A stretch of 5,538 nucleotides of DNA. It comes from Gammaproteobacteria bacterium (GTDB lineage Bacteria > Gemmatimonadota > Gemmatimonadetes > Longimicrobiales > Gaopeijiaceae). Below, one piece after another: positions 1 to 5,210 of the stretch; position 1 is the first letter of the stretch; every line of letters starts with the position of its first letter. The notes under the pieces were generated by a model. That model searched no databases, was not told the origin of the DNA, and was given only the letters and a program-made list of their open reading frames with translations. The translations under genes and the position numbers were made by a program. The stretch is taken from NCBI GenBank assembly GCA_024638345.1, contig JAHEKL010000190.1, positions 1 through 5,538 of the forward strand, written 5' to 3'.

Positions 1-60
1 GAGGTCGTTGATCTCACGCAGGTCGTGGTCGGCTACATCCCCAAAGACCTGTTTCTGTAG
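1..60 (+). CDS. C-terminal end of an unidentified upstream gene (partial)
   Basis: Frame 1 is open from the window edge and ends at TAG 58-60, giving the tail EVVDLTQVVVGYIPKDLFL. Third codon positions are mostly G or C (15 of 19), as in the neighbouring genes, which supports real coding. The stop lies 35 bases before the start of the cyclase-family gene on the same strand, so the two may be cotranscribed. The tail is too short to assign a family, and I do not recognise it. The alternative is non-coding DNA that is open by chance over 19 codons. Confidence 0.5.
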   Translation, partial: EVVDLTQVVVGYIPKDLFL

Positions 61-80
61 GCATCAGCTCACGGGCTCGA

Positions 81-87
81 GGGAGGA
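81..87 (+). promoter_or_regulatory. Ribosome binding site of the cyclase gene
   Basis: GGGAGGA lies 8 bases before ATG 96. This is a strong Shine-Dalgarno match at good spacing and fixes the start of the cyclase-family gene at the head of its signal peptide. Confidence 0.8.
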
Positions 88-95
88 TTCTTGCG

Positions 96-1103
96 ATGAG
101 GATCAGGTTGCTGGCGGCAGCAGCGGTGCTCGTATCAGCGGCGGCGCTCGTATCAGCGGCGGCGCTCGGATCGGTGGAGGCCCCCGCGTCGATCGGAACT
201 CAGGACACCCGGTTCCCGCGCAATCTGGAGGAGTTCGACCGGATGTTCGAGGAGCTCTCGAATTGGGGACGTTGGGGTCCTGACGACGAGCGGGGAACGA
301 TGAACCTGATCACCCCGGCGAAGAGTCGGGACGCCACCGCCTTGGTCCGCAGTGGAATGACCGTGTCTCTCGCCCACAACCCGATGACCGAGGAGGCTCC
401 GGACAACCCCGTGACCGCCTTCGAGCACGTGATGGGTGGCAACTTGCGGAGTGACACGTACCGGTTCACCTATCACGGATACGGGGTGAGTCATATCGAT
501 GCGCTCTGTCACTTCGCCCACAACGGCCGCCTCTACAACGACGTACCCCTGTCGGCAAACACCCCCGACGGATGCGGGAAGCTCGGCATTCAGAACTTGA
601 AGGGCGGGATCGTGACTCGCGGCATCCTGCTGGATTTTCCGCGACTGAAGGGGGTGCCATACCTCGAGCCGACGACGCCGATCTATGTGGAGGACATCGA
701 GGCGTGGGAGAGAGAAGCCGGAGTCACCGTCTCTTCCGGCGATATCATCTTGGTTCGCACCGGGCGGTGGGCGCGGCGAGAGGCCCTCGGTCCTTGGCAG
801 GTTTCCGGAAACAGCGCCGGCCTACATGCGTCGGTGCTCCCTTGGATCCGAGAACGCGACGTCGCGTTCGTGGGCAGTGATGCGGCCACGGATGTGATGC
901 CGTCGATGGTCGACGGGATCAACCAGCCCGTCCATACCCTCCTCATCGCCGGGCTCGGCTCGAACATCTTCGACAACATGGACCTGGAGGAACTCGCGGA
1001 GACCGCAGCAAGGGAAGGCCGTTGGGAGTTCCTGCTAATGGCGGGTCCGATCCCAGTAACCGGGGGGACCGGCTCTCCCCTCAACCCAATCGCCGTGTTC
1101 TGA
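96..1103 (+). CDS. Exported cyclase-family protein (putative metal-dependent hydrolase)
   Basis: This 335-residue protein belongs to the cyclase family (Pfam PF04199), which includes kynurenine formamidase and isatin hydrolase; members are metal-dependent amide or lactone hydrolases. Residues 1 to about 30 form a signal peptide (MRIR, then an Ala/Val/Leu core), so it should act outside the cytoplasm, unlike classical kynurenine formamidase. The metal signature is seen as H127-G-Y-G-V-S-H133-I-D135-A-L-C-H139. Other family marks are GDIILVRTGRW (215-225), AGLH (241-244), SDAATD (261-266), PVH ending at H280, and a C-terminal GSPLNPIAVF. Length is normal for the group and no key residue is missing. 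SHxDALCH, in place of the THxDxPxH of formamidases, places it in the uncharacterised branch, so the substrate is unknown. The core of the signal peptide contains an 18-bp tandem duplication. The 35-base gap to the preceding stop allows cotranscription. Confidence 0.94.
   Translation: MRIRLLAAAAVLVSAAALVSAAALGSVEAPASIGTQDTRFPRNLEEFDRMFEELSNWGRWGPDDERGTMNLITPAKSRDATALVRSGMTVSLAHNPMTEEAPDNPVTAFEHVMGGNLRSDTYRFTYHGYGVSHIDALCHFAHNGRLYNDVPLSANTPDGCGKLGIQNLKGGIVTRGILLDFPRLKGVPYLEPTTPIYVEDIEAWEREAGVTVSSGDIILVRTGRWARREALGPWQVSGNSAGLHASVLPWIRERDVAFVGSDAATDVMPSMVDGINQPVHTLLIAGLGSNIFDNMDLEELAETAAREGRWEFLLMAGPIPVTGGTGSPLNPIAVF
128..163 (+). repeat. Exact 18-bp tandem duplication inside the cyclase signal peptide
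   Basis: GCTCGTATCAGCGGCGGC occurs twice head to tail (128-145 and 146-163). A degenerate third copy follows at 164-172 (GCTCGGATC). The unit keeps the reading frame and adds six residues of Leu/Val/Ser/Ala type to the hydrophobic core, so the protein reads LVSAAA-LVSAAA-LGSVEA. Replication slippage is the simplest origin. Confidence 0.95.
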
Positions 1104-1114
1104 GGCTGATTACC

Positions 1115-1156
1115 GCTCCCCCTGCGATCCCACGCCCGAATGCGCAGGGGATGAGC
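1115..1156. terminator. Inverted repeat between convergent genes, possible bidirectional terminator
   Basis: CCCCTGCG (1119-1126) pairs with CGCAGGGG (1143-1150). The stem continues as GCTC (1115-1118) with GAGC (1153-1156) across a two-base bulge, giving 12 pairs around a 16-base loop. It starts 11 bases after the cyclase stop and lies 7 bases beyond the stop of the opposing gene, where a shared terminator is expected. No T-run follows on either strand, so it is not a canonical intrinsic terminator. Confidence 0.45.
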
Positions 1157-1163
1157 GACGAGC

Positions 1164-1601
1164 TCAGAGTGGCTCGTAGTCGAAGAGTGCCGCGGCACAG
1201 TCCGTCGCCCTCGGGTCGCCCGTTACCGCACTGAAGTCCGTGGAGTCGCCCGGTGTGAAGACCTCGCCTCCGATGGCGTAGGTGACCTGCGTGCCCAACG
1301 GCTCTCCGGACTCGTCTCCCCAAGTGAGCTCCACCTGTACGTAACGGACCACGACCCCCCCGGTGTTTCGGACGTAGCCATCCGCTCGAAGCGAGTCGCC
1401 ACGTCGTTCGCACGAGGACAACGTCACCGGAAGGTTCGATGCCGTAGCATCGGCCGGCGAGGCCGTGGAGGGACTATCGACCTGAACGCCGCTGTCGGAA
1501 CCGAGGGTCCATAGGAGAAGGACCCCCAAGCCCACCGCAGCCAGTACGAGTAAGAGGAGACGAAACGTCGCGCCGGTTCGCCACTCAGTTGGGCGATGCA
1601 T
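1164..1601 (-). CDS. Membrane-anchored protein with an FxLYD-like domain
   Basis: This is a 145-residue protein. A short basic N-terminus (MHRPTEWRTG) is followed by one hydrophobic helix at about residues 13-33. A Ser/Pro/Ala/Thr-rich linker (about 36-57) leads to a beta-rich domain (about 58-145). That domain shows the pattern of FxLYD domains: GYVRNTGG (75-82), YVQVELTW (87-94), a G-x-x-L turn, then TPGDSTDF (116-123), ending near LFDYEPL. C64 and C135 bracket the domain and could form a disulfide, which suits a domain outside the membrane with its N-terminus inside. The ATG at 1601 is preceded by GGAG (1608-1611) at 6 bases. Family assignment rests on pattern recognition; a DUF3426-like or other small immunoglobulin-like fold is the alternative. 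FxLYD proteins have no established reaction. It lies downstream of the small coiled-coil gene on the same strand, 124 bases away. Confidence 0.75.
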   Translation of the reverse strand: MHRPTEWRTGATFRLLLLVLAAVGLGVLLLWTLGSDSGVQVDSPSTASPADATASNLPVTLSSCERRGDSLRADGYVRNTGGVVVRYVQVELTWGDESGEPLGTQVTYAIGGEVFTPGDSTDFSAVTGDPRATDCAAALFDYEPL

Positions 1602-1698
1602 CTCGATCTCCGTTCACGGTCCTCCGATACACAGGCGCCCCCGTCCCTAGAGGCGCTCGGCCTGAGATCTTACAGTGGACCGGCCGGCACGATCCCCT

Positions 1699-1716
1699 GC
1701 CGCGGTCGCGCGCGGC
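1699..1716 (-). terminator. GC-rich hairpin after the coiled-coil gene
   Basis: GCCGCG (1699-1704) pairs with CGCGGC (1711-1716) around a 6-base loop. It begins 9 bases beyond the stop codon of the minus-strand coiled-coil gene. No T-run follows, so termination is only possible. The rest of 1602-1725 shows a CCGGCCGG palindrome near 1680 and no convincing promoter. Confidence 0.3.
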
Positions 1717-1725
1717 GCCATTCGA

Positions 1726-2007
1726 TCAGTGCTGGAGCCTTCGCAATTGTGCCTCGAGCATCTCGATTCGGAACAGGAGCTTCTTGGACGAGCTCCTCAT
1801 CTGAAGGAGCGGTCGAACGATATCCTCGAGTCGGGCTTCGATTCGGCGAAGCCGCTCGCTCAGATCCGATTCGTCGCTAGCGGTGCCCCAGACTGAAGCT
1901 CCAGTCGCCTCGAGGCCCTGCTCGTGACGGCTTCCGCCTCGCTTCGCGGACTCGAGCACCGCGACCGTGTGGACCCGATCGATGGGCGAGTTGTCGACGC
2001 AGCTCAT
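1726..2007 (-). CDS. Small hypothetical protein with a C-terminal coiled coil
   Basis: This is a 93-residue protein I do not recognise. The N-terminal half (to about residue 45) is polar and low in pattern. From about residue 47 (SDLSERLRRIEARLEDIV) to the end (IEMLEAQLRRLQH) it shows heptad-like spacing of Leu/Ile/Met with many Arg and Glu, as in an amphipathic coiled coil broken at a Pro-containing segment (VRPLLQM). No signal peptide or membrane helix is visible. The frame continues upstream to possible starts at 2064 and 2106, but only ATG 2007 has a strong ribosome binding site, so I use it. The divergent neighbour is the propeller lipoprotein gene; downstream on the same strand is the FxLYD-like gene. 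A role in oligomerisation is inferred from the coiled coil alone. Chance openness in high-GC DNA is the alternative, made less likely by the binding site and the ordered helix. Confidence 0.6.
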   Translation of the reverse strand: MSCVDNSPIDRVHTVAVLESAKRGGSRHEQGLEATGASVWGTASDESDLSERLRRIEARLEDIVRPLLQMRSSSKKLLFRIEMLEAQLRRLQH

Positions 2008-2013
2008 GGTCGG

Positions 2014-2018
2014 CCTCC
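2014..2018 (-). promoter_or_regulatory. Ribosome binding site that sets the coiled-coil gene start
   Basis: On the minus strand GGAGG lies 6 bases before ATG 2007. The upstream in-frame ATGs at 2064 and 2106 have no comparable site, so the shorter 93-residue product is preferred. Confidence 0.65.
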
Positions 2019-2300
2019 GTGGTCTGATCCGCTCGATCGACCCAAGCGAAGAGTCAATCTTCATGGTGCACCAGTAGAGTGTGCAAGGTCCGAACCGGAC
2101 GCCCACTGGCGAAGCACAAGTCTATACGTGTTGGCTTCTTGCAGCCCGGCTCGGCGAAGCTCGTTTGGGTCCGTGCTGCCAGCACTACTGTTGGATCTTG
2201 CTCGATTCCTCGCAAGTTGAGGGGTGAACGTTTCGAGACCGCGGGAAAGTGCCATATTTGCAGATTCGCCTGCATCGCGAGACTCCCTGGTCACTCATGA
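2019..2300. other. Divergent intergenic region, likely holding both promoters
   Basis: The 303 bases between the divergent starts at 2007 (minus) and 2311 (plus) hold no gene I can support. The stretch looks somewhat lower in GC than its neighbours. It contains short structures: GCGAAGC at 2109-2115 and again at 2154-2160, and GTGCTG/CAGCAC almost back to back near 2172. The best sigma-70-like guess for the plus strand is TTTCGA (about 2230) with CATATT (about 2252), spacing 16. The match is weak (3/6 and 4/6), so it is not listed as a promoter. Overlapping short open frames on both strands lack ribosome binding sites and domain patterns. Confidence 0.5.
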
Positions 2301-2306
2301 AGGAGG
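2301..2306 (+). promoter_or_regulatory. Ribosome binding site that sets the lipoprotein start
   Basis: AGGAGG lies 4 bases before ATG 2311. The frame is open back to a GTG at 2224, but the ATG at 2311 begins directly with a lipoprotein signal peptide and has this site, which decides the start. Confidence 0.85.
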
Positions 2307-2310
2307 CGGC

Positions 2311-3456
2311 ATGGGTTTCGATCGGATCGGTTCAATTCTGACCCTGGTCGCGATCGCGCTGCTTTTCGGGTGTGGTAGCGCAGAACAGGCGGCCCTCACG
2401 GTCGACTCGGGTCACGGAACGTTCGCCAAGGGCGGTGATGACAGGACCGGACCCTACGGGGTCGTGGAGGGCTGGTGGAAGCCGGCGCCGGATCATGGCG
2501 ACGAGTGGACCTGGGGGTCGGTCTCCGGTGTCGCTGCGGACACGCCGGACCGCGTCATCGTGGCGATATGGGGAGATCAGAACGCCGAGGGGGAAGAGAG
2601 ACCCGGCAGCACGAACTACGTCGTGGCCGTGAATCGAGAGGGCGACATCATCGAGAACTGGTCCCAGTGGGATTCGATCTTCAACCGACCCCATCAGGTC
2701 TACATCGATCCGTACGATCCCGAGCGTCACGTCTGGATCGTGGAGCGCGGAGGGAATGGGGTCCACGAACAGATCCTCAAGTTCACGAACGACGGAGGCG
2801 AGCTCGTGATGCGGCTCAGGGACCCTCAGCCCGTCATGAGCGAAGCGGAAACCCGGGCCAACACGAACCCGGGACCGCTCGACTTCGGGCAGCCGGCGGT
2901 CATGGTCTTCCTGCCGGACGGCCATTTCCTCTTAGGAGACGGCTACCATAACGGGCGCATCGCCAAATACACGACGGACGGCCGGTTCGTCATGCAGTTC
3001 GGCTCCGTCGGGACCGGACCGGGTCAATTCGACCTCATTCACGGGATCGCGGTGGACCGGAGTGGCCGCATCTATGTTTCGGATCGGATGAACCACCGCA
3101 TCCAGGTGTTCACGAGTGACGGCGAGTACATCGAGGAGTGGCCGGATATCTATGATCCGGTCGGCATCTTCATCGACGAGAACGAGATGGTCTGGGTCTT
3201 GGACGCAACGCTGAATCGGATGCTCAAGTACAGCTTGGAGGGAGAGCTGTTGGACTACTGGGGTGCGTACGCCGAGGTCTCGTCGCTAGGAAGGAGCGGA
3301 TGGTCGGGTGGTATGTCTCTCCCGCATCAGATGGACGTCGACAGCGAAGGCAATCTGTACGTGGCGGAGTTCAGCGGCCCGTGGCTGGACAAGTTCGTTC
3401 CCAGACCCGATGCGGACCCCCGCAGGCGGATCGGTCCGCAGCTGGGCACGAACTGA
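2311..3456 (+). CDS. NHL-repeat beta-propeller lipoprotein, peptidyl-alpha-hydroxyglycine amidating lyase (PAL)-like
   Basis: This is a 381-residue protein. Residues 1-21 form a lipoprotein signal peptide ending in a lipobox, L-F-G-C21, so the mature protein should be lipid anchored outside the cytoplasm. The rest reads as six propeller blades, roughly at 75-117, 126-166, 193-231, 236-277, 282-318 and 337-362. The clearest NHL repeat is GPGQFDLIHGIAVD followed by GRIYVSDRMNHRIQVF (236-267). GDGYHNGRIAKY (209-220) followed by HGIAVD and SDRMNHRIQVF matches the pattern of PAL, whose known members cleave peptidyl-alpha-hydroxyglycine to an amidated peptide and glyoxylate using zinc. Three histidines begin equivalent strands: RPH128, LIH244 and LPH339. 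They are candidate metal ligands, with Y212, R216 and R259 nearby in the motifs. Whether it is an enzyme or only a binding scaffold cannot be told. No hydroxylating partner (PHM) domain is present. It is divergent from the coiled-coil gene and convergent with the SnoaL-like gene. Confidence 0.92.
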   Translation: MGFDRIGSILTLVAIALLFGCGSAEQAALTVDSGHGTFAKGGDDRTGPYGVVEGWWKPAPDHGDEWTWGSVSGVAADTPDRVIVAIWGDQNAEGEERPGSTNYVVAVNREGDIIENWSQWDSIFNRPHQVYIDPYDPERHVWIVERGGNGVHEQILKFTNDGGELVMRLRDPQPVMSEAETRANTNPGPLDFGQPAVMVFLPDGHFLLGDGYHNGRIAKYTTDGRFVMQFGSVGTGPGQFDLIHGIAVDRSGRIYVSDRMNHRIQVFTSDGEYIEEWPDIYDPVGIFIDENEMVWVLDATLNRMLKYSLEGELLDYWGAYAEVSSLGRSGWSGGMSLPHQMDVDSEGNLYVAEFSGPWLDKFVPRPDADPRRRIGPQLGTN

Positions 3457-3527
3457 CCGTCATCGCGAGCGGTGGTCCTCCGCGGAGCTCCGTCGCCGGG
3501 CTTGAACCGCCTTCCTGGTCGTTTCCC
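3457..3527. other. Convergent intergenic region with overlapping palindromes
   Basis: These 71 bases separate the stop codons of the propeller gene and the SnoaL-like gene. Two overlapping perfect 10-bp palindromes occur, CTCCGCGGAG (3478-3487) and CGGAGCTCCG (3483-3492). They leave little or no loop and have no T-run, so a termination role is weakly supported. Confidence 0.35.
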
Positions 3528-3902
3528 TCAGGCGCCCTGCGCCTGCATCACTCGAAAGGCCTCGATCCGCCATCCCTCCCCATGACGGCTCAACACCGCC
3601 GTAGCCCGGTCCTCATGGGGCGGGCTTCCGGTGAATTCGGCCTCGAGGTTCGCCACTGCGACATGTTCGCTCAGCAGTCTCAGGGACGCGAGAGAGATGC
3701 CGGCTTTGACATCGGGGGGCATCTCGGACCACGCGGCTTCCATCATGGCGATCGCAGCCGTTCGACCCACTGCCCTGGGGCTTTCGAACACGATCAGATC
3801 GGCATCTTCAGTGAAGTTCGAGAAGAACCGAGCCCAATCCCGTCCGTTGATCGCGTCCTCGAGGGCTTGAACCACGTCTCGAATCGCCTGCTCGTCCGAC
3901 AT
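3528..3902 (-). CDS. SnoaL-like / SgcJ-EcaC family protein (NTF2-like fold)
   Basis: This 124-residue protein matches the usual length of single-domain NTF2-like proteins of the SnoaL/DUF4440 type, nearest the SgcJ/EcaC group. The N-terminal helix (AIRDVVQALEDAINGRD, about 6-22) is followed by W-x-R-F-F-S-N-F-T-E-D-A-D (about 23-35). GR at 46-47 opens the next helix. The C-terminal strands read LEAEFTG (86-92) and RATAVLSRHGEGWRIEAFRV (99-118), the family hallmark. The fold is a cone with a pocket for small hydrophobic ligands; members range from isomerases and cyclases to proteins without known activity. No signal peptide is seen, so it is likely cytoplasmic. The ATG at 3902 has GGAGG (3907-3911) 4 bases upstream. 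It lies 55 bases after the cupin gene on the same strand and is the last gene of the run. The reaction is unknown. Confidence 0.9.
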   Translation of the reverse strand: MSDEQAIRDVVQALEDAINGRDWARFFSNFTEDADLIVFESPRAVGRTAAIAMMEAAWSEMPPDVKAGISLASLRLLSEHVAVANLEAEFTGSPPHEDRATAVLSRHGEGWRIEAFRVMQAQGA

Positions 3903-3914
3903 GTTGCCTCCGGT

Positions 3915-3934
3915 GTGGGATATCGGATTCCCAC
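3915..3934 (-). repeat. Hairpin between the cupin and SnoaL-like genes
   Basis: GTGGGA (3915-3920) pairs exactly with TCCCAC (3929-3934) across an 8-base loop. It sits 3 bases upstream of the GGAGG site of the SnoaL-like gene. In mRNA it could affect translation of that gene or the stability of the cupin transcript. A six-pair stem can arise by chance. Confidence 0.35.
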
Positions 3935-3957
3935 CTCTCGCTTTCAGTCCCGCCCCT

Positions 3958-4443
3958 TCAACGCTGGTTCGATGCTTCGGGCTGAGGAATCGAAGTCGTA
4001 TTCACGGGTCCCATGCCCCATATCTGCACGACCACTTCCTCGTCCTTGGCCATGTCGTAGTGGTGGCCTTCCGGCGGCTCGTAGATGAAGCTCCCCTCCT
4101 CGACCGGGATCATGTTGTCCGGGTTGTAGACATCGGCCGCGGCGCCGGTCGCTACCCACCAGGTTCCCTTCAGCACCTGGATGTACCTCGCCTGATTGTG
4201 ATAATGAGGACGGCTACCCGTTCCTGGAGCCCACGTGAGCTGGAGCACGTAGAGCCCGGGCTCCGAGGGGTTACCGATGATGCTGACCCTCCTCTCTCCC
4301 TCGGCCGGGTGCAGGTCCTCCGGGCCGGCGATGAGGAACCCCTCGGCATCGGGCTGAAGGTCCTGCGCCGAGCCCATCCGAGGGCTGGCGAGCAAGGTCC
4401 CCAGGATGCAGCAGAAAGCGGCTATGGCTCGCGAATGTGTCAT
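3958..4443 (-). CDS. Exported single-domain cupin
   Basis: This 161-residue protein starts at ATG 4443; the frame is open to 4506, but 4443 opens a clear signal peptide (MTHSRAIAAFCCILGTLLAS, cleavage near GSA26). A GAGGGGGAG stretch (4446-4454) supplies the ribosome binding site. One cupin domain spans about 64-145. Motif 1 is seen as PH80-Y-H82-N-Q-A-R86-Y-I-Q-V-L-K-G. Motif 2 is G117-S-F-I-Y-E-P-P-E-G-H127-H128. The glutamate of the classical motif (HxHx3-4E) is replaced by Arg or Tyr, so the metal would be held by histidines only, or the protein binds its ligand without the usual 3-His/1-Glu site. The mature product should be periplasmic or secreted. It follows the flavodoxin-like gene by 108 bases and precedes the SnoaL-like gene by 55. 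Cupins range from dioxygenases and isomerases to sugar or small-molecule binders; no substrate is indicated. Confidence 0.92.
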   Translation of the reverse strand: MTHSRAIAAFCCILGTLLASPRMGSAQDLQPDAEGFLIAGPEDLHPAEGERRVSIIGNPSEPGLYVLQLTWAPGTGSRPHYHNQARYIQVLKGTWWVATGAAADVYNPDNMIPVEEGSFIYEPPEGHHYDMAKDEEVVVQIWGMGPVNTTSIPQPEASNQR

Positions 4444-4468
4444 GACTCCCCCTCGGAGTGGCCGACGC

Positions 4469-4482
4469 TCTCGGCACCGAGA
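4469..4482. repeat. Near-perfect palindrome upstream of the cupin gene
   Basis: TCTCGG (4469-4474) and CCGAGA (4477-4482) are exact inverted repeats around a 2-base centre. The palindrome lies 25 bases upstream of the cupin start, between it and the flavodoxin-like gene. It could be an operator for a dimeric regulator serving an internal promoter, but no convincing -35/-10 pair is visible nearby. Confidence 0.35.
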
Positions 4483-4530
4483 TTTGGACGGCGCCGCCGT
4501 GGCCACGAGAATACGGTTGCCGATAACATT

Positions 4531-4552
4531 GCCACTCGACCCCCGAGTCGGC
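4531..4552 (-). terminator. Hairpin at the end of the flavodoxin-like gene
   Basis: Read on the minus strand, ACTCG and CGAGT pair around a GGGGT loop. The stem extends by GCC/GGC past a single bulged G, giving about 8 pairs. It begins at the last base of the TAG stop and is followed on the minus strand by AATGTTAT, only a weak T-rich stretch. It may attenuate or partly terminate before the cupin gene. Confidence 0.35.
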
Positions 4553-5151
4553 TAGTTGTCGGGGTTCGAGACATCGCCGGACAAGACCCTCGCGGCGGAC
4601 TCTCGTCCGAGCTGTCTCGCGATTTCCAGCGCCAAGCCACGGTTCGGCTCGTCCATCCGACTCTCGTCGTTCGGGCGCCAGAGCCACACGGAGCGGGTGC
4701 CCAGAACCGTTGCGCCGGCATCGCGGAGCGCCTGACCGAGCATTCTCTCCGCACGGCCCGTGGACCCGGCCCCACCGATGATGGCAAGGCTCGGCAAGCC
4801 GCTCAGGTTCGCCCGGTCCAGATATCGGCGCGTCGGTCTGTCCGGAGCCCAGTAGTACGTGTTGCTGACGATGCCGATGATCGCGTAACCCTCTGGAGCC
4901 CCGGGGGTCGTGCGAGTGAGGGTCGTACGATCGACCGTCAATCCAGCGTCTTTGAACCCCTCCGCCAGGGCTTCCGATATTTGATCGCTGAAGCGAGCGT
5001 CGCGGCTTGGGTGGAATAGCACCAGGGCCCTCCCGGATCCGCCCCCACCCAGGTTTTCCACGACATAGTCCGCCTCCAGCTGGACCAGGACCGTGATGGT
5101 GGCGAGGCCCAAGATCACGAGGATCAGAGCCCCCATCATGAGTCGTCTCAC
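4552..5151 (-). CDS. Membrane-anchored flavodoxin-like protein
   Basis: This is a 199-residue protein. Two arginines are followed by one hydrophobic helix (about residues 6-24), a short linker with GGGGSG (35-40), then a flavodoxin-like alpha/beta domain (about 41-160). Strand 1 and the expected phosphate loop read ALVLFHPSRDARFSDQIS (42-59). The canonical T/S-x-T-G-N-T is not kept; S49, R50 and S55 are present instead. VSNTYYWAPDRPTRRYL (95-111) occupies the second FMN loop. AIIGGAGSTGRAERML (123-138) fits the third loop region, and residues 159-162 are RPND. With a positive N-terminus inside, the domain should lie outside the cytoplasm, which is unusual for this fold. The start is GTG 5151, favoured by the basic residues before the helix. 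ATG 5139, 8 bases after GGTGA, is a serious alternative. Flavin binding and redox activity are inferred from the fold only. It lies between the lipocalin-like and cupin genes. Confidence 0.83.
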   Translation of the reverse strand: MRRLMMGALILVILGLATITVLVQLEADYVVENLGGGGSGRALVLFHPSRDARFSDQISEALAEGFKDAGLTVDRTTLTRTTPGAPEGYAIIGIVSNTYYWAPDRPTRRYLDRANLSGLPSLAIIGGAGSTGRAERMLGQALRDAGATVLGTRSVWLWRPNDESRMDEPNRGLALEIARQLGRESAARVLSGDVSNPDN

Positions 5152-5152
5152 C
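5148..5152 (-). promoter_or_regulatory. GGTGA: start overlap and possible ribosome binding site
   Basis: On the minus strand these five bases hold the GTG start at 5151, a TGA stop in the frame of the upstream gene (5148-5150), and a GGTGA that matches the extended Shine-Dalgarno sequence for ATG 5139 at 8 bases. They therefore decide between two starts of the flavodoxin-like gene and would allow translational coupling. Confidence 0.4.
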
Positions 5153-5210
5153 GCTTGATCATCTGTTGAATCTCGAAGGACTCGACCCAGGAAGGCGAGG
5201 GGTCGACAAG

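Noticed and set aside
683..1198. A 171-codon minus-strand frame opposite the cyclase gene
   Set aside because: It is antisense to the cyclase active region, has no recognisable family, and ends inside the cyclase gene.
2190..2196. GTTGGAT, which fits the integron attC core GTTRRRY
   Set aside because: No matching RYYYAAC partner or long imperfect palindrome lies within the expected distance, and no integrase is present.
2061..2294. Short minus-strand frames in the divergent spacer
   Set aside because: Two overlapping frames of 73 and 77 codons lack ribosome binding sites and any recognisable domain, and they compete with each other.
2224..2310. Longer version of the lipoprotein starting at GTG 2224
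   Set aside because: It would put 29 polar residues before a perfect lipoprotein signal peptide; AGGAGG precedes ATG 2311.
3498..3520. tRNA T-arm-like string GGTTCAAGCCC on the minus strand
   Set aside because: The flanking bases do not form the 5-bp T stem, and no acceptor, D or anticodon arm is present.
3300..4088. A 262-codon plus-strand frame spanning the propeller 3' end and the SnoaL-like gene
   Set aside because: It overlaps two well-supported genes in other frames, lacks a ribosome binding site and shows no domain pattern.
3901..5019. A 372-codon open frame on the plus strand
   Set aside because: It runs antisense to the cupin and flavodoxin-like genes, which have clear domains and start signals. 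Its own product has no recognisable domain and its openness reflects high GC.
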